Below are positions 25,340 through 33,129 of a DNA stretch of 57,987 nt, piece after piece. The stretch is taken from assembly GCA_900757795.1 (NCBI GenBank), contig CAAEPE010000005.1, positions 1 to 57,987 on the forward strand, given 5' to 3'. Below the pieces are notes generated by a model that worked only from the letters and a program-made list of their open reading frames with translations, was not told where the DNA came from and did no database searches. Position numbers and translations under genes: made by a program. The stretch's first letter is position 1, and every line of letters begins with the position of its first letter. This DNA is from an uncultured Phascolarctobacterium sp. Lineage in GTDB: Bacteria; Bacillota; Negativicutes; Acidaminococcales; Acidaminococcaceae.

Positions 25340-25420
25340 TTATTTTCTATGTTATGAATTTGAAATTCACTATATGTATCCGTTTGGAATTCTAAGCTGT
25401 CTATAAAAGGAGCACACGTT

Positions 25421-25720
25421 ATGGTAAGTGAAAAAACGGCTAAGGTAGGCGCAAGAATAAGGCTCATGCGTGTAGTGAAGCAACTGTCGCAAAATATGCT
25501 GGCCGAGAAAATTGGTATCAGCCAAGCGCACATGAGCAATATAGAATGTGGACGCAGTCATTGCACTTTAGAAAATCTCATCAAGTTAAGTGAAGCATTA
25601 GAATGTCCGGTACGTGACTTTTTTGTAGACATTGACGTAGATTATGAAAAAGAAAAGCAGGAGCAAGGCTTGTTTTCACTTACTGATTTTACTAATGCGT
25701 TGCTGTCTATGAAAAAATAG
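25421..25720 (+). CDS. XRE-family transcriptional regulator
   Basis: Small DNA-binding protein with a Cro/C1-type helix-turn-helix in residues ~7-62: VGARIRLMRVVKQLSQNML, then AEKIGISQAHMSNIECGRS and LENLIKLSEALECPVRDFF. The last ~35 residues are acidic and polar with no second recognisable domain. 99 aa. AAGGAG at 25407-25412 sets ATG 25421. It lies 187 bp upstream of the adhesin gene in the same orientation and is the obvious candidate for its control, but no operator is proven. Confidence 0.88.
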   Translation: MVSEKTAKVGARIRLMRVVKQLSQNMLAEKIGISQAHMSNIECGRSHCTLENLIKLSEALECPVRDFFVDIDVDYEKEKQEQGLFSLTDFTNALLSMKK

Positions 25721-25751
25721 TCATAAATTTTTATCAATGGTACTGTTTGGC

Positions 25752-25766
25752 TTTGTCTCAGACAAA
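25752..25766. promoter_or_regulatory. Candidate operator upstream of the adhesin
   Basis: Perfect inverted repeat TTTGTC-TCA-GACAAA, 25 bp ahead of a -35-like TTGACG (25792-25797) whose -10 would be CAGTAT (18-bp spacer). A possible site for the adjacent XRE protein; inference only. Confidence 0.3.
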
Positions 25767-25907
25767 ATATGAAGTAAAACTTTATATACTGTTGACGAAA
25801 AATTTGGTTGTCTTTCAGTATCTTACAACTTAGATAGTGTGCGTTCGTCACAATAAAAAATTGTAAGCAAACTGATTTATGTTAATTTTTGAAAGGAGTT
25901 GTCTTGA

Positions 25908-28562
25908 TTGAATAAGATTTATAAGGTCATTTGGAGTGAGATACGTGGATGTTATGTATGCGTATCTGAATTTGTGAAGGCTCATGGTAAGAGCAAGAGC
26001 AGCGTGGCTAAGGCAGCAGGCGCTACGACATTGGCAATGGCACTGACATTTAGCGGCTTGTGTGTAGATAGTACAGTTTGGGCGAGTAAAAAGATTGAGC
26101 AAGAAGGCGGAAAAGTTGTTTATCCAAAAGATGATGCTGGAACATATATTGCTATTGGTGAAAACGCAGTAGTTTTGGTTGATACTGGTAGGCTAGCAAG
26201 TCTTCTGACTTTTAACGGAACTAATATGTATTATCCAGGTAGTATAGCTGTAGGCAAAAATACTTATTCACGCATGGGATCAATAAATATAGGTGATCTT
26301 ACTTTAAATGATAATACGAAAATAGGTGATACAACTGTTGGAAATATAAGACAAATGCCTGGTGGGTCTTATATATATAAAGGTGTAAATCATGGTGTAG
26401 CTTCTACAACACTTGGAACTAATTCTTATGTCAATGGTAGCTTTACTACTACAATCGGTAGTTATAATGTACAGACTTCTGATTATTTTATGAAAGGAGG
26501 ATTTAATAGTTTATATGCTTCTAAGAATGCTTTTGCTACAGTAGTTGGTTCTTTAAACTCTAATGAGTCTTATAGTAATGGTTTGTTTAGCGGCGTAGCT
26601 AATGTAATTAATGGTGCAGCGAACAAAGTGACTAATAGCAATGGCGTTATTGTTATGGGTGCAGGTAACAAAGTGAAAAATTCTTTGGGTAGTGTAACTG
26701 CTCCTGTTTCGGGTAACTATTCTTCTGTAGCCGATTTGCAAGAAGAATATATTAATGGTATACAAAAGAGTTCCGGTGGTGCTTCGTTAGTTATTGGCGG
26801 CGGCAATGATATTGATAAAGCTACTTATTCTCAGTTTATGGGCGTTAATAATAAAGGTAAAGATAGTAAGTATATTTTTGCTGATGGCTATAAGAATACA
26901 ATATCTAATTCTGAAAATACGGCTGCCATAGGTACTAATAATGTTTTAGATAAGGTAAAAAACTCTCAGGTAATTGGCAGCAATCGTAAATTGAGCGGTG
27001 CAAACAATTCTTTAGTTATCGGTGTTGCTGATAGAGAAACGGAACTTACTGTTTCTGATGCAACTGTTTTAGGCCATAATGCTAACGTAAAGGTTAAAGG
27101 TGGTGTTGCTTTAGGTGCTGATGCTGTTGCTAACGTAGACAAAGGAGTTATGGGTTGGGCTTTTCCCGGTGTTACACCTGAAGATAATTCAATTTGGAGA
27201 GCAACTGCTGCCGCAGTATCTGTTGGTGACTTTAATAAGGGCATTACTCGTCAAATTACAGGAGTTGCTGCTGGTACCAATGACACAGATGCGGTAAACG
27301 TTGCTCAATTAAAGCAAGCTTCTATTACTATTACAGCTGGAGATGGCATTACTGTAGTTAAAAATGGCAGTGAATATACTATTAGTGCTAATATAAAAGG
27401 TTCTAATACTGATACTGATAATGTTACTGTTAGTAAAGATGGTAGCAGTGGTTCCGGTACTGGTGGAGAAAGTGGTTCGGACAATGCTTTAGTAATTGGA
27501 GCAGAGACTAAATCGACTACTTTTGCTGCTGATGAAGGCGAAGTTGATATTAAACCAAGTGAAACTTTGAATATAAATGGCGATGGCAATAATATTACTA
27601 CAGAAGCATCAGGTAATAAGATTAATCTTAAATTAAATAATGATATTAAAGTAGATAGTATTAGCATTAATAATGACGGTCCTGTTATTAACAATCAAGG
27701 TATTGACATGAAAAATAATAAGATTACCAACGTTGCTAATGGTGAAATTAGCGCTGATTCTAAAGACGCAGTTAATGGCAGCCAGCTGCATGCTACCAAC
27801 CAACGCATTGACCAAAATGCACAAACCATTAAGAATTTAGAAGCAGGTTTAGGGTCTGCTAATAATCGTATTAATAAAGTAGGTGCAGGTGCAGCTGCTT
27901 TGGCAGCATTGCATCCGCTAGATTTTGACCCGGACGACAAATTGAGCTTTGCAGTAGGCATGGGCAATTACGCTGGAGAAAATGCAGCAGCTATCGGCGC
28001 ATTTTATCGTCCTACTGAAAAAGTGATGATGAGTATTGGAGGAACCTATGGCAACAACGAGAATATGGTTAATGTTGGCCTGTCATTTGCATTAGATAAA
28101 CCTAACCATGTAAGTAATTCTCGTACTGCGATGGCAAAAGAAATTGTTGAGTTGCGCGGTCAGGTAGCACAGCTGACAAATCTTGTAAATCAGCTTATCG
28201 CTACTAATAATTTAAAGGCCGATAATGCTTCTGAAATGTTATTCCCGGATGTAGCAGAAAATCATTGGGCTTATGAGTATGTTCGCGGACTTGCTGACAG
28301 CGGTGTTCTAGAGGGCTATCCAGATGGCAATTACAAAGGTGATAGAACTTTGACACGTTATGAATTTGCAGCTTCTCTGTATAAAGCAATGCAAAAGGGC
28401 GCAATTCTAAATGAACGTATTATTAAAGAGTTTGAAGCGGAATTAGGACGCATTCGTGTAGACCTTATTTACGGTAAAGATGATTCTCTGAATAAGATTG
28501 AGCGTGTTCGCGTGGTTACAGCAGCTAACCGCGACGATTACGCTAGCAAAATAGTTCAATAA
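25908..28562 (+). CDS. Trimeric autotransporter adhesin (YadA type) with C-terminal SLH domain
   Basis: Surface adhesin secreted by type Vc. It starts at TTG 25908 behind AAAGGAG. Residues 1-30 are an ESPR extended signal sequence (MNKIYKVIWSEIRGCYVCVS), then a hydrophobic signal to about residue 60. Residues ~60-440 are a YadA-like head with repeated short segments (AIGENAVVL, SIAVGKNTYS, VALGADAVA). A neck motif ITGVAAGTNDTDAVNVAQLK lies near 447-467 and a second, NGEISADSKDAVNGSQL, near 610. The YadA anchor is at ~653-731 (NRINKVGAGAAALAALHP...). Then a short coiled coil (742-768) and one SLH domain (~777-829: FPDVAENHWAYEYV, GYPDGNYKGDRTLTRYEFA). The SLH module would sit in the periplasm and hold the outer membrane protein to peptidoglycan, as SLH domains of Negativicutes OmpM proteins do. 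The head is AT-richer than flanking genes. 884 aa. Confidence 0.93.
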   Translation: MNKIYKVIWSEIRGCYVCVSEFVKAHGKSKSSVAKAAGATTLAMALTFSGLCVDSTVWASKKIEQEGGKVVYPKDDAGTYIAIGENAVVLVDTGRLASLLTFNGTNMYYPGSIAVGKNTYSRMGSINIGDLTLNDNTKIGDTTVGNIRQMPGGSYIYKGVNHGVASTTLGTNSYVNGSFTTTIGSYNVQTSDYFMKGGFNSLYASKNAFATVVGSLNSNESYSNGLFSGVANVINGAANKVTNSNGVIVMGAGNKVKNSLGSVTAPVSGNYSSVADLQEEYINGIQKSSGGASLVIGGGNDIDKATYSQFMGVNNKGKDSKYIFADGYKNTISNSENTAAIGTNNVLDKVKNSQVIGSNRKLSGANNSLVIGVADRETELTVSDATVLGHNANVKVKGGVALGADAVANVDKGVMGWAFPGVTPEDNSIWRATAAAVSVGDFNKGITRQITGVAAGTNDTDAVNVAQLKQASITITAGDGITVVKNGSEYTISANIKGSNTDTDNVTVSKDGSSGSGTGGESGSDNALVIGAETKSTTFAADEGEVDIKPSETLNINGDGNNITTEASGNKINLKLNNDIKVDSISINNDGPVINNQGIDMKNNKITNVANGEISADSKDAVNGSQLHATNQRIDQNAQTIKNLEAGLGSANNRINKVGAGAAALAALHPLDFDPDDKLSFAVGMGNYAGENAAAIGAFYRPTEKVMMSIGGTYGNNENMVNVGLSFALDKPNHVSNSRTAMAKEIVELRGQVAQLTNLVNQLIATNNLKADNASEMLFPDVAENHWAYEYVRGLADSGVLEGYPDGNYKGDRTLTRYEFAASLYKAMQKGAILNERIIKEFEAELGRIRVDLIYGKDDSLNKIERVRVVTAANRDDYASKIVQ

Positions 28563-28577
28563 AATTACATAAAAGAG

Positions 28578-28616
28578 AAGGCAGTATCCTTTAGAGGTAC
28601 TGCCTTTTTATTTTTT
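28578..28616 (+). terminator. Terminator after the adhesin
   Basis: AAGGCAGTA..CCT pairs with AGG.TACTGCCTT, then a T-rich tract (TTTTTATTTTTT). It begins 15 bp after the stop. Confidence 0.88.
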
Positions 28617-28633
28617 ACTAAAGCCGTACTCAG

Positions 28634-28799
28634 GGCGATAATATTATCACGGAGTGAAGATAGCGTTTTTTAGTGAGCTAGGGCTTAGAAGCATAGAAAT
28701 TGAGCAATGTTTGAGCGCAGCGAGTTTTGCGAAATTTCGTGATGCTTCTGCCCGCAGCGAACGTCAAAAAACGCGTTGAACGCGTGATAATTTATCGCC
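28634..28799 (-). repeat. Palindromic repeat element, copy 4 (inverted)
   Basis: 166 bp. Its reverse complement matches copy 2 closely (first ~38 bases identical, high similarity throughout), so it lies in the opposite orientation to copies 1-3. It begins 18 bp after the adhesin terminator. Confidence 0.9.
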
Positions 28800-28854
28800 T
28801 TGCCATAAAAAAGAACATCCCTCAAACTTTGAGAGATGTTCAAAAATGAATTTG

Positions 28855-29715
28855 TTATTTGTTTAAATTCTGCGTAATGAAATCGCAGCAGGCGTCGATT
28901 GCAGGCAGCTGCACGTTTTCAATCTCACCGGCGTCGCAGGCAGCAGCGACAGCAGGGTCAATGGGGAGGCGCGCTAAAACTTTTAAGCCGTAAGTATTGG
29001 CAGTTTCCTGCAAATGGCTGGGACCAAAAATTTCGTAATCCTTGCCATTATCGGGGCAGTGGAAATAAGCATAGTTTTCAATCAAACCGAGGATAGGAAT
29101 ATCCATCATCTGCGCCATTTTTACAGCCTTTGCTACAATCATGGAAACAAGCTCCTGCGGCGAAGTAACAACTATAATTCCGTCAATCGGCAGAGATTGG
29201 AAAACAGTCAAAGGTACGTCGCCGGTTCCGGGAGGCATATCCACGAACATATAGTCAATGTCGTTCCAAATTACGTCCGTCCAAAATTGTTTTACCATGC
29301 CTGCCAGCAAAGGTCCGCGCCAAACAACGGGGTCGGATTCGTTAGGGAGAAACATGTTGGCAGAAATAACCTGCACGCCGCTAGAGGAAGTGCGGGGAAT
29401 AATACCTAATTCGGTGGCCTGCGCTTTACCCTGCACGCCAAAATTTTTGGCCATGGATGGACCCGTAATATCAGCGTCCAAAACGCCGCAGCGATTTCCG
29501 CGGCGCTGTATAGCGCTTGCCATAAGCGAGGTAACTAAAGATTTGCCTACGCCGCCTTTGCCGCTGACAACAGCGATTACTTTTTTAACACTGCTGACTT
29601 GATTTAAGTGAGCACGCAAATCTTCCGGCTTGTGCGCGCCTTGAGCAGAAGGACAGCCTTCGCAGCTTTCACGGCCGCAGGAAGAAGAATTTTCACATTG
29701 TTTTTCATTACTCAT
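28855..29715 (-). CDS. mrp: Mrp/NBP35-family P-loop ATPase (Fe-S carrier)
   Basis: Cytosolic ATPase believed to carry and deliver Fe-S clusters. Deviant Walker A KGGVGKS at residues 53-59, then DADITGPSMAKNFG, DYMFVDMPPGTGD and a C-terminal FHCPDNGKDYEIFG. The N-terminus has four cysteines (C7, C13, C18, C21), as in NBP35. The usual CxxC pair of the C-terminal site reads CPDN, so the second cysteine is absent. It overlaps the 3' end of brnQ by 8 bp and is co-transcribed with it on the minus strand. 286 aa; no DUF59 domain at the front, unlike many Mrp proteins. Confidence 0.9.
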   Translation of the reverse strand: MSNEKQCENSSSCGRESCEGCPSAQGAHKPEDLRAHLNQVSSVKKVIAVVSGKGGVGKSLVTSLMASAIQRRGNRCGVLDADITGPSMAKNFGVQGKAQATELGIIPRTSSSGVQVISANMFLPNESDPVVWRGPLLAGMVKQFWTDVIWNDIDYMFVDMPPGTGDVPLTVFQSLPIDGIIVVTSPQELVSMIVAKAVKMAQMMDIPILGLIENYAYFHCPDNGKDYEIFGPSHLQETANTYGLKVLARLPIDPAVAAACDAGEIENVQLPAIDACCDFITQNLNK

Positions 29716-31048
29716 TTGTTTTCACCTTACTTGGAAAAATTATACGATAAATATAGCCTAAAACGATACCGCCGAAGCAGGGGAGCAGCCAGCCAAAGCC
29801 GATGTCAAAAAACGGCAGATACACGGTTAAAAAGCTGTCCAGCTCCCTCAAATCAAGACCGCTGGCACGCAAGCCATCAAAGATTGCAAAAACGGTGGTC
29901 AAAGTTAGGCAGATACGGAAAATAGCTTTATCGCGTTTAAAAATGTTTTGACCAACATTTAAAATAACGATGGCGATAACGATAGGATAAAGCATACAGA
30001 TAACGGGAATGGAAAATTTAATAATGTTATTTAAACCAAAGTTGGCAACTACTAAGCTAAATAAGCAAATATAAAGGCACAAGCGTTGGTACAAAATACG
30101 TCCGCCGCTAATTTGGCTGAAATAGCTGCTGATAGAGGTAGTTAAACCAATAGAGGTAGTGATGCAGGCAAAGAAAATAATCAGTGCTAAAACAATCTGG
30201 CCAGGGAAGCCCATGTAGTGCACGGAAATTAAATTCAGCAGCTGGCCACCGTTAGCAACAATACCGAAAGCTTCGGTGCTGACAGCGCCTGCATAGGCTA
30301 AAGCAGCGTAAATAGATGTCAGGCAAATTGCTGCGATGATACCAGCGTAAATGCACATTTTGGTCAGCTCTTTTTGACCTTTAACGCCTTGTGATTCAAT
30401 GGCCTTTAAGGTTGCTACACCAAAAAGCATGGTGCAAAGTAAATCCATGGTATTGTAGCCTTCTTGGAAGCCTTTAAAGAAAGGAGCGTTTTTATAAATA
30501 TCCTGTGCAGGCTGAAAATCACCTAAAGGATTGGTAAATACGCAGAAAATCAAAATACCCAGACAGATAAGCAGCATTGGAGATAAAATTTTACCAATAT
30601 TATCAACTATTTTGGACGGATTTACTGCAAGAAAATAAGTTACAACAAAGAAAAAAATAGAATAAATTGCCAAGCCTACGGTTTCGGAACCGGCAGGCAG
30701 TAGGGATAAAATACCGGTGTCAAAAGAAACGGCAGCAGTACGCGGAATGGCAAAAAAAGGCCCGATAGTCAAGGCACAAAGAATGGTTATGATTTTGCCG
30801 TAGGTATAGCTCATGGGAGAAGCCAGCTCATTGGGGTCGTCGCTGTGCAAGGTAGCCATGGCCAAAATACCCATCAGAGGGAAACCAACGCCGCTGACGC
30901 AAAAGCCCAAGGTAGCTAAAGCTAAATTTTCGCCCGCCATTTGACCTAATGTCGGCGGAAAAATTAAGTTGCCTGCGCCGAAGAAAAAGGAAAACAGCAT
31001 TAAGCCGATGGGCAGAACTTTCGCTAAACTAAAATTGTTATTCATCAC
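29708..31048 (-). CDS. brnQ: Branched-chain amino acid transporter BrnQ (system II carrier)
   Basis: Twelve-helix, probably cation-coupled carrier for leucine, isoleucine and valine in the inner membrane. The opening MLFSFFFGAGNLIFPPTLGQMAG is diagnostic for the LivCS family, followed by hydrophobic helices through to the end. 446 aa. ATG 31048 has AAGGGAG upstream. It ends with TAA overlapping the start of mrp. Confidence 0.93.
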   Translation of the reverse strand: MMNNNFSLAKVLPIGLMLFSFFFGAGNLIFPPTLGQMAGENLALATLGFCVSGVGFPLMGILAMATLHSDDPNELASPMSYTYGKIITILCALTIGPFFAIPRTAAVSFDTGILSLLPAGSETVGLAIYSIFFFVVTYFLAVNPSKIVDNIGKILSPMLLICLGILIFCVFTNPLGDFQPAQDIYKNAPFFKGFQEGYNTMDLLCTMLFGVATLKAIESQGVKGQKELTKMCIYAGIIAAICLTSIYAALAYAGAVSTEAFGIVANGGQLLNLISVHYMGFPGQIVLALIIFFACITTSIGLTTSISSYFSQISGGRILYQRLCLYICLFSLVVANFGLNNIIKFSIPVICMLYPIVIAIVILNVGQNIFKRDKAIFRICLTLTTVFAIFDGLRASGLDLRELDSFLTVYLPFFDIGFGWLLPCFGGIVLGYIYRIIFPSKVKTNE

Positions 31049-31102
31049 ATACTCCCTTAAACGAATAGTCCCCTCAAACTTTTCGTTTTTTTAATGTATA
31101 AA

Positions 31103-31124
31103 GGGCAGACCTTGCAGTCTGCCC
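31103..31124 (-). terminator. Likely terminator after tyrS (minus strand)
   Basis: GGGCAGAC / GTCTGCCC perfect 8-bp stem with a 6-nt loop between tyrS and brnQ; on the minus strand it is followed by TTTATACATT, a weak T-tract. Confidence 0.6.
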
Positions 31125-31145
31125 ACAAGTTTCAGTTGATAGTTT

Positions 31146-32366
31146 TTATTTAATTAACAGACGGAAATATTTCTTTTTGCCTTTGCGAATTAACAGGCTC
31201 TTTTCAGCGTCAAAAAGCTCTGGATTTAAAGTAGCTTCCGGATCGCTTAATACGCTATCCTTTACAGTCAAGCCGCCTTGAGCAATCATTTGGCGTGCTT
31301 CGCGTTTGCTGCTGAAAATTTTAGCGGCAGTCAACACGTCGATAACCTTAGCATTAACTTGTTCTGCGGTAATTTCAATAGTAGGAACATTTTCCATATT
31401 TACACCGCCGCCAAAGAGCGCTTCTGCAGCTTCCTGCGCTTTACGAGCTTCATCTTCGCCGTGTACCAGCTTTGTAACTTCAAATGCCAAAACTTTTTTA
31501 GCTTCGTTGATAGCAGCGTCCTTGAGCGCGGCCAAACGGCGTACTTCATCCATGGGCAGGAAGGTGAGCAGGCATAGGCAGTTTTCTACGTCGCTGTCGT
31601 CAACATTGCGCCAATATTGATAAAAATCATAAGGAGAAGTTTTTTCCGGATCAAGCCATAGAGCGCCTTTTTCGGTTTTGCCCATTTTTCTGCCGTCGCT
31701 GGTGGTCAAAAGCTTGCAGGTCATGCAGTAAGCAGGCTTTTGCTCCTTGCGGCGAATAAGCTCAACGCCAGCCAGCATGTTGGACCATTGGTCGTCGCCG
31801 CCTAGCTCCATTACGCAGTTATAATCGTTGTGCAGCTTCCAAAAATCGTAGGATTGCATAATCATGTAGTTAAACTCGAAGAAGGTCAAACCTTTTTCCC
31901 AGCGTTTTTTGAAGCATTCGGCAGTCAGCATGCGGTTGACGGAAAAATGCACGCCAACCTCGCGCAAAAGATTTACATAATTTAAACTAAGCAGCCAGTC
32001 CGCATTGTTAACGATAATAGCTTTATCCTCACTGAAATCAATGAAGCGGCTCATTTGCTTTTTGAAGCAGGCAATGTTGTGGGCAATAAATTCAGGTGTC
32101 AGCATTTTACGCATTTCATCCTTGCCGCTAGGATCGCCCACCATACCGGTGCCGCCGCCTAAAAGTACGATAGGACGGTGACCGGCTTTTTGCATGTGGC
32201 TCATCAGCATCAAAGCAATAAAGTGACCAACGTGCAGGCTGTCAGCAGTAGGGTCAAAACCAATATAAAAAGTAATTTTTTCCTTTGCTAATAATTCTTT
32301 AATTTCATTTTCGTGGGACAGTTGTTTAATAAAACCACGTTCTTGCAGTACGTCAAAGACAGACAT
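31146..32366 (-). CDS. tyrS: Tyrosyl-tRNA synthetase
   Basis: Class I synthetase for tyrosine. FYIGFDPTADSLHVGHFIALM holds the HIGH-type motif (HVGH, residues 45-48); GGDDQWSN is the substrate-binding loop, and KMGKT takes the place of KMSKS. The C-terminal ~65 residues form the S4 RNA-binding domain (KIFSSKREARQMIAQGGLTV). 406 aa. AAGGAGG precedes ATG 32366. No T-box precedes it, unlike leuS and unlike tyrS of many Firmicutes; the leader has only a short hairpin. Confidence 0.97.
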   Translation of the reverse strand: MSVFDVLQERGFIKQLSHENEIKELLAKEKITFYIGFDPTADSLHVGHFIALMLMSHMQKAGHRPIVLLGGGTGMVGDPSGKDEMRKMLTPEFIAHNIACFKKQMSRFIDFSEDKAIIVNNADWLLSLNYVNLLREVGVHFSVNRMLTAECFKKRWEKGLTFFEFNYMIMQSYDFWKLHNDYNCVMELGGDDQWSNMLAGVELIRRKEQKPAYCMTCKLLTTSDGRKMGKTEKGALWLDPEKTSPYDFYQYWRNVDDSDVENCLCLLTFLPMDEVRRLAALKDAAINEAKKVLAFEVTKLVHGEDEARKAQEAAEALFGGGVNMENVPTIEITAEQVNAKVIDVLTAAKIFSSKREARQMIAQGGLTVKDSVLSDPEATLNPELFDAEKSLLIRKGKKKYFRLLIK

Positions 32367-32390
32367 CTAATGACCTCCTTAAATATTTAA

Positions 32391-32413
32391 GCTTACAAAT
32401 TTTTTCTGTAAGC
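32391..32413 (-). promoter_or_regulatory. Small hairpin in the tyrS leader
   Basis: GCTTACA / TGTAAGC with a 9-nt loop, lying between the promoter and the ribosome binding site. No T-box or other known element recognised. Confidence 0.4.
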
Positions 32414-32428
32414 AGATAAGCTCAATCT

Positions 32429-32457
32429 ATTATACCCTATTGAAAATATTTTAGCAA
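32429..32457 (-). promoter_or_regulatory. Promoter of tyrS
   Basis: On the minus strand TTGCTA (32457-32452), 17-bp spacer, TATAAT (32434-32429). Confidence 0.7.
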
Positions 32458-32458
32458 T

Positions 32459-32499
32459 TAAAAAAGCACCGCAGGTTTAGCTTTTGCCTTGCGATGCTT
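32459..32499 (-). terminator. Terminator after mscL (minus strand)
   Basis: On the minus strand AAGCATCGCAAGG pairs with CCTGCGGTGCTT and is followed by a T-run. Confidence 0.8.
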
Positions 32500-32525
32500 G
32501 GATGTGAAATATTTATTATGATTTA

Positions 32526-32966
32526 TTATTTGCTTTCTAAGTGAGAGGTGCAGTGCGGGCAGCGAGTTGCATCGTCAGCAATCTCTGATTTGCAGTAAGG
32601 GCACAGGCGCGGCTCCGGTTTAGGCGCAGGCGGAGGAGTGAGTTTGTTGATTTGGCGAATCATCATAAAAATAACAAACGCCAAAATTATAAAATCAATA
32701 ATGGTATTGATAAAATTACCATAAGCCAAAATTGGCGCGCCAGCTTTTTTGGCAGCCTCTAAAGTTGCATATTCTTTACCATTAAGGCTGATAAAAAGAT
32801 TGGTAAAATCCATTTTGCCCATGGCCATACCAATAGGCGGCATGATGATGTCATTTACTAAAGAGCCGACGATTTTGCCAAAGGCACCGCCGATAATTAC
32901 GCCAACGGCCATATCTATAACATTGCCACGCATAGCAAATTTTTTAAAATCTTCTTTGAGAGACAT
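32526..32966 (-). CDS. mscL: Large-conductance mechanosensitive channel MscL with C-terminal zinc ribbon
   Basis: Pentameric inner-membrane channel that opens under high membrane tension and releases solutes on osmotic downshock. FKKFAMRGNVIDMAVGVIIGG is the gate-lining first helix; a second helix (FINTIIDFIILAFVIFMMI) follows a short periplasmic loop. After the normal helical end and a Pro-rich linker (TPPPAPKPEP) comes a zinc ribbon CPYCKSEIADDATRCPHC, two CxxC pairs in about 18 residues, in the cytosol. 146 aa, slightly longer than E. coli MscL. AAGGAGG precedes ATG 32966. Confidence 0.93.
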   Translation of the reverse strand: MSLKEDFKKFAMRGNVIDMAVGVIIGGAFGKIVGSLVNDIIMPPIGMAMGKMDFTNLFISLNGKEYATLEAAKKAGAPILAYGNFINTIIDFIILAFVIFMMIRQINKLTPPPAPKPEPRLCPYCKSEIADDATRCPHCTSHLESK

Positions 32967-33037
32967 AATAATCCTCCTTAAATTTTTTTCTTTTATTTTT
33001 TACTATTATTCTACCCGAAGACTAAAAATCCTGCTGC

Positions 33038-33066
33038 TTGACTGAAAAGTATTTGTAGCATATAAT
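33038..33066 (+). promoter_or_regulatory. Promoter for the DnaA-domain-I-like gene
   Basis: TTGACT (33038-33043), 17-bp spacer, TATAAT (33061-33066). Confidence 0.75.
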
Positions 33067-33129
33067 ATTAAAAAGAAATCTTGCTCATGGCAGGTTTATT
33101 TAGCTTTAACTGTATTGGAGGAATATAAA

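Larger units (their letters stand above)
24933..25420. other. AT-rich intergenic stretch between repeats and the XRE gene
   Basis: Besides the orphan terminator this holds a G7 tract (25131-25137) ending in GGAACTT, a -10-like TATAAT (25159-25164), two adjacent small hairpins (CAAAGC/GCTTTTG near 25180-25200 and AAATCAG/CTGATTT 25202-25222), and a short ORF at 25304-25339. No longer gene with a credible start is visible. Confidence 0.6.

Noticed and set aside
32367..32460. T-box riboswitch in front of tyrS
   Set aside because: The leader is too short and lacks GGTGGTACCGCG or a specifier loop; only a promoter and a small hairpin are present.
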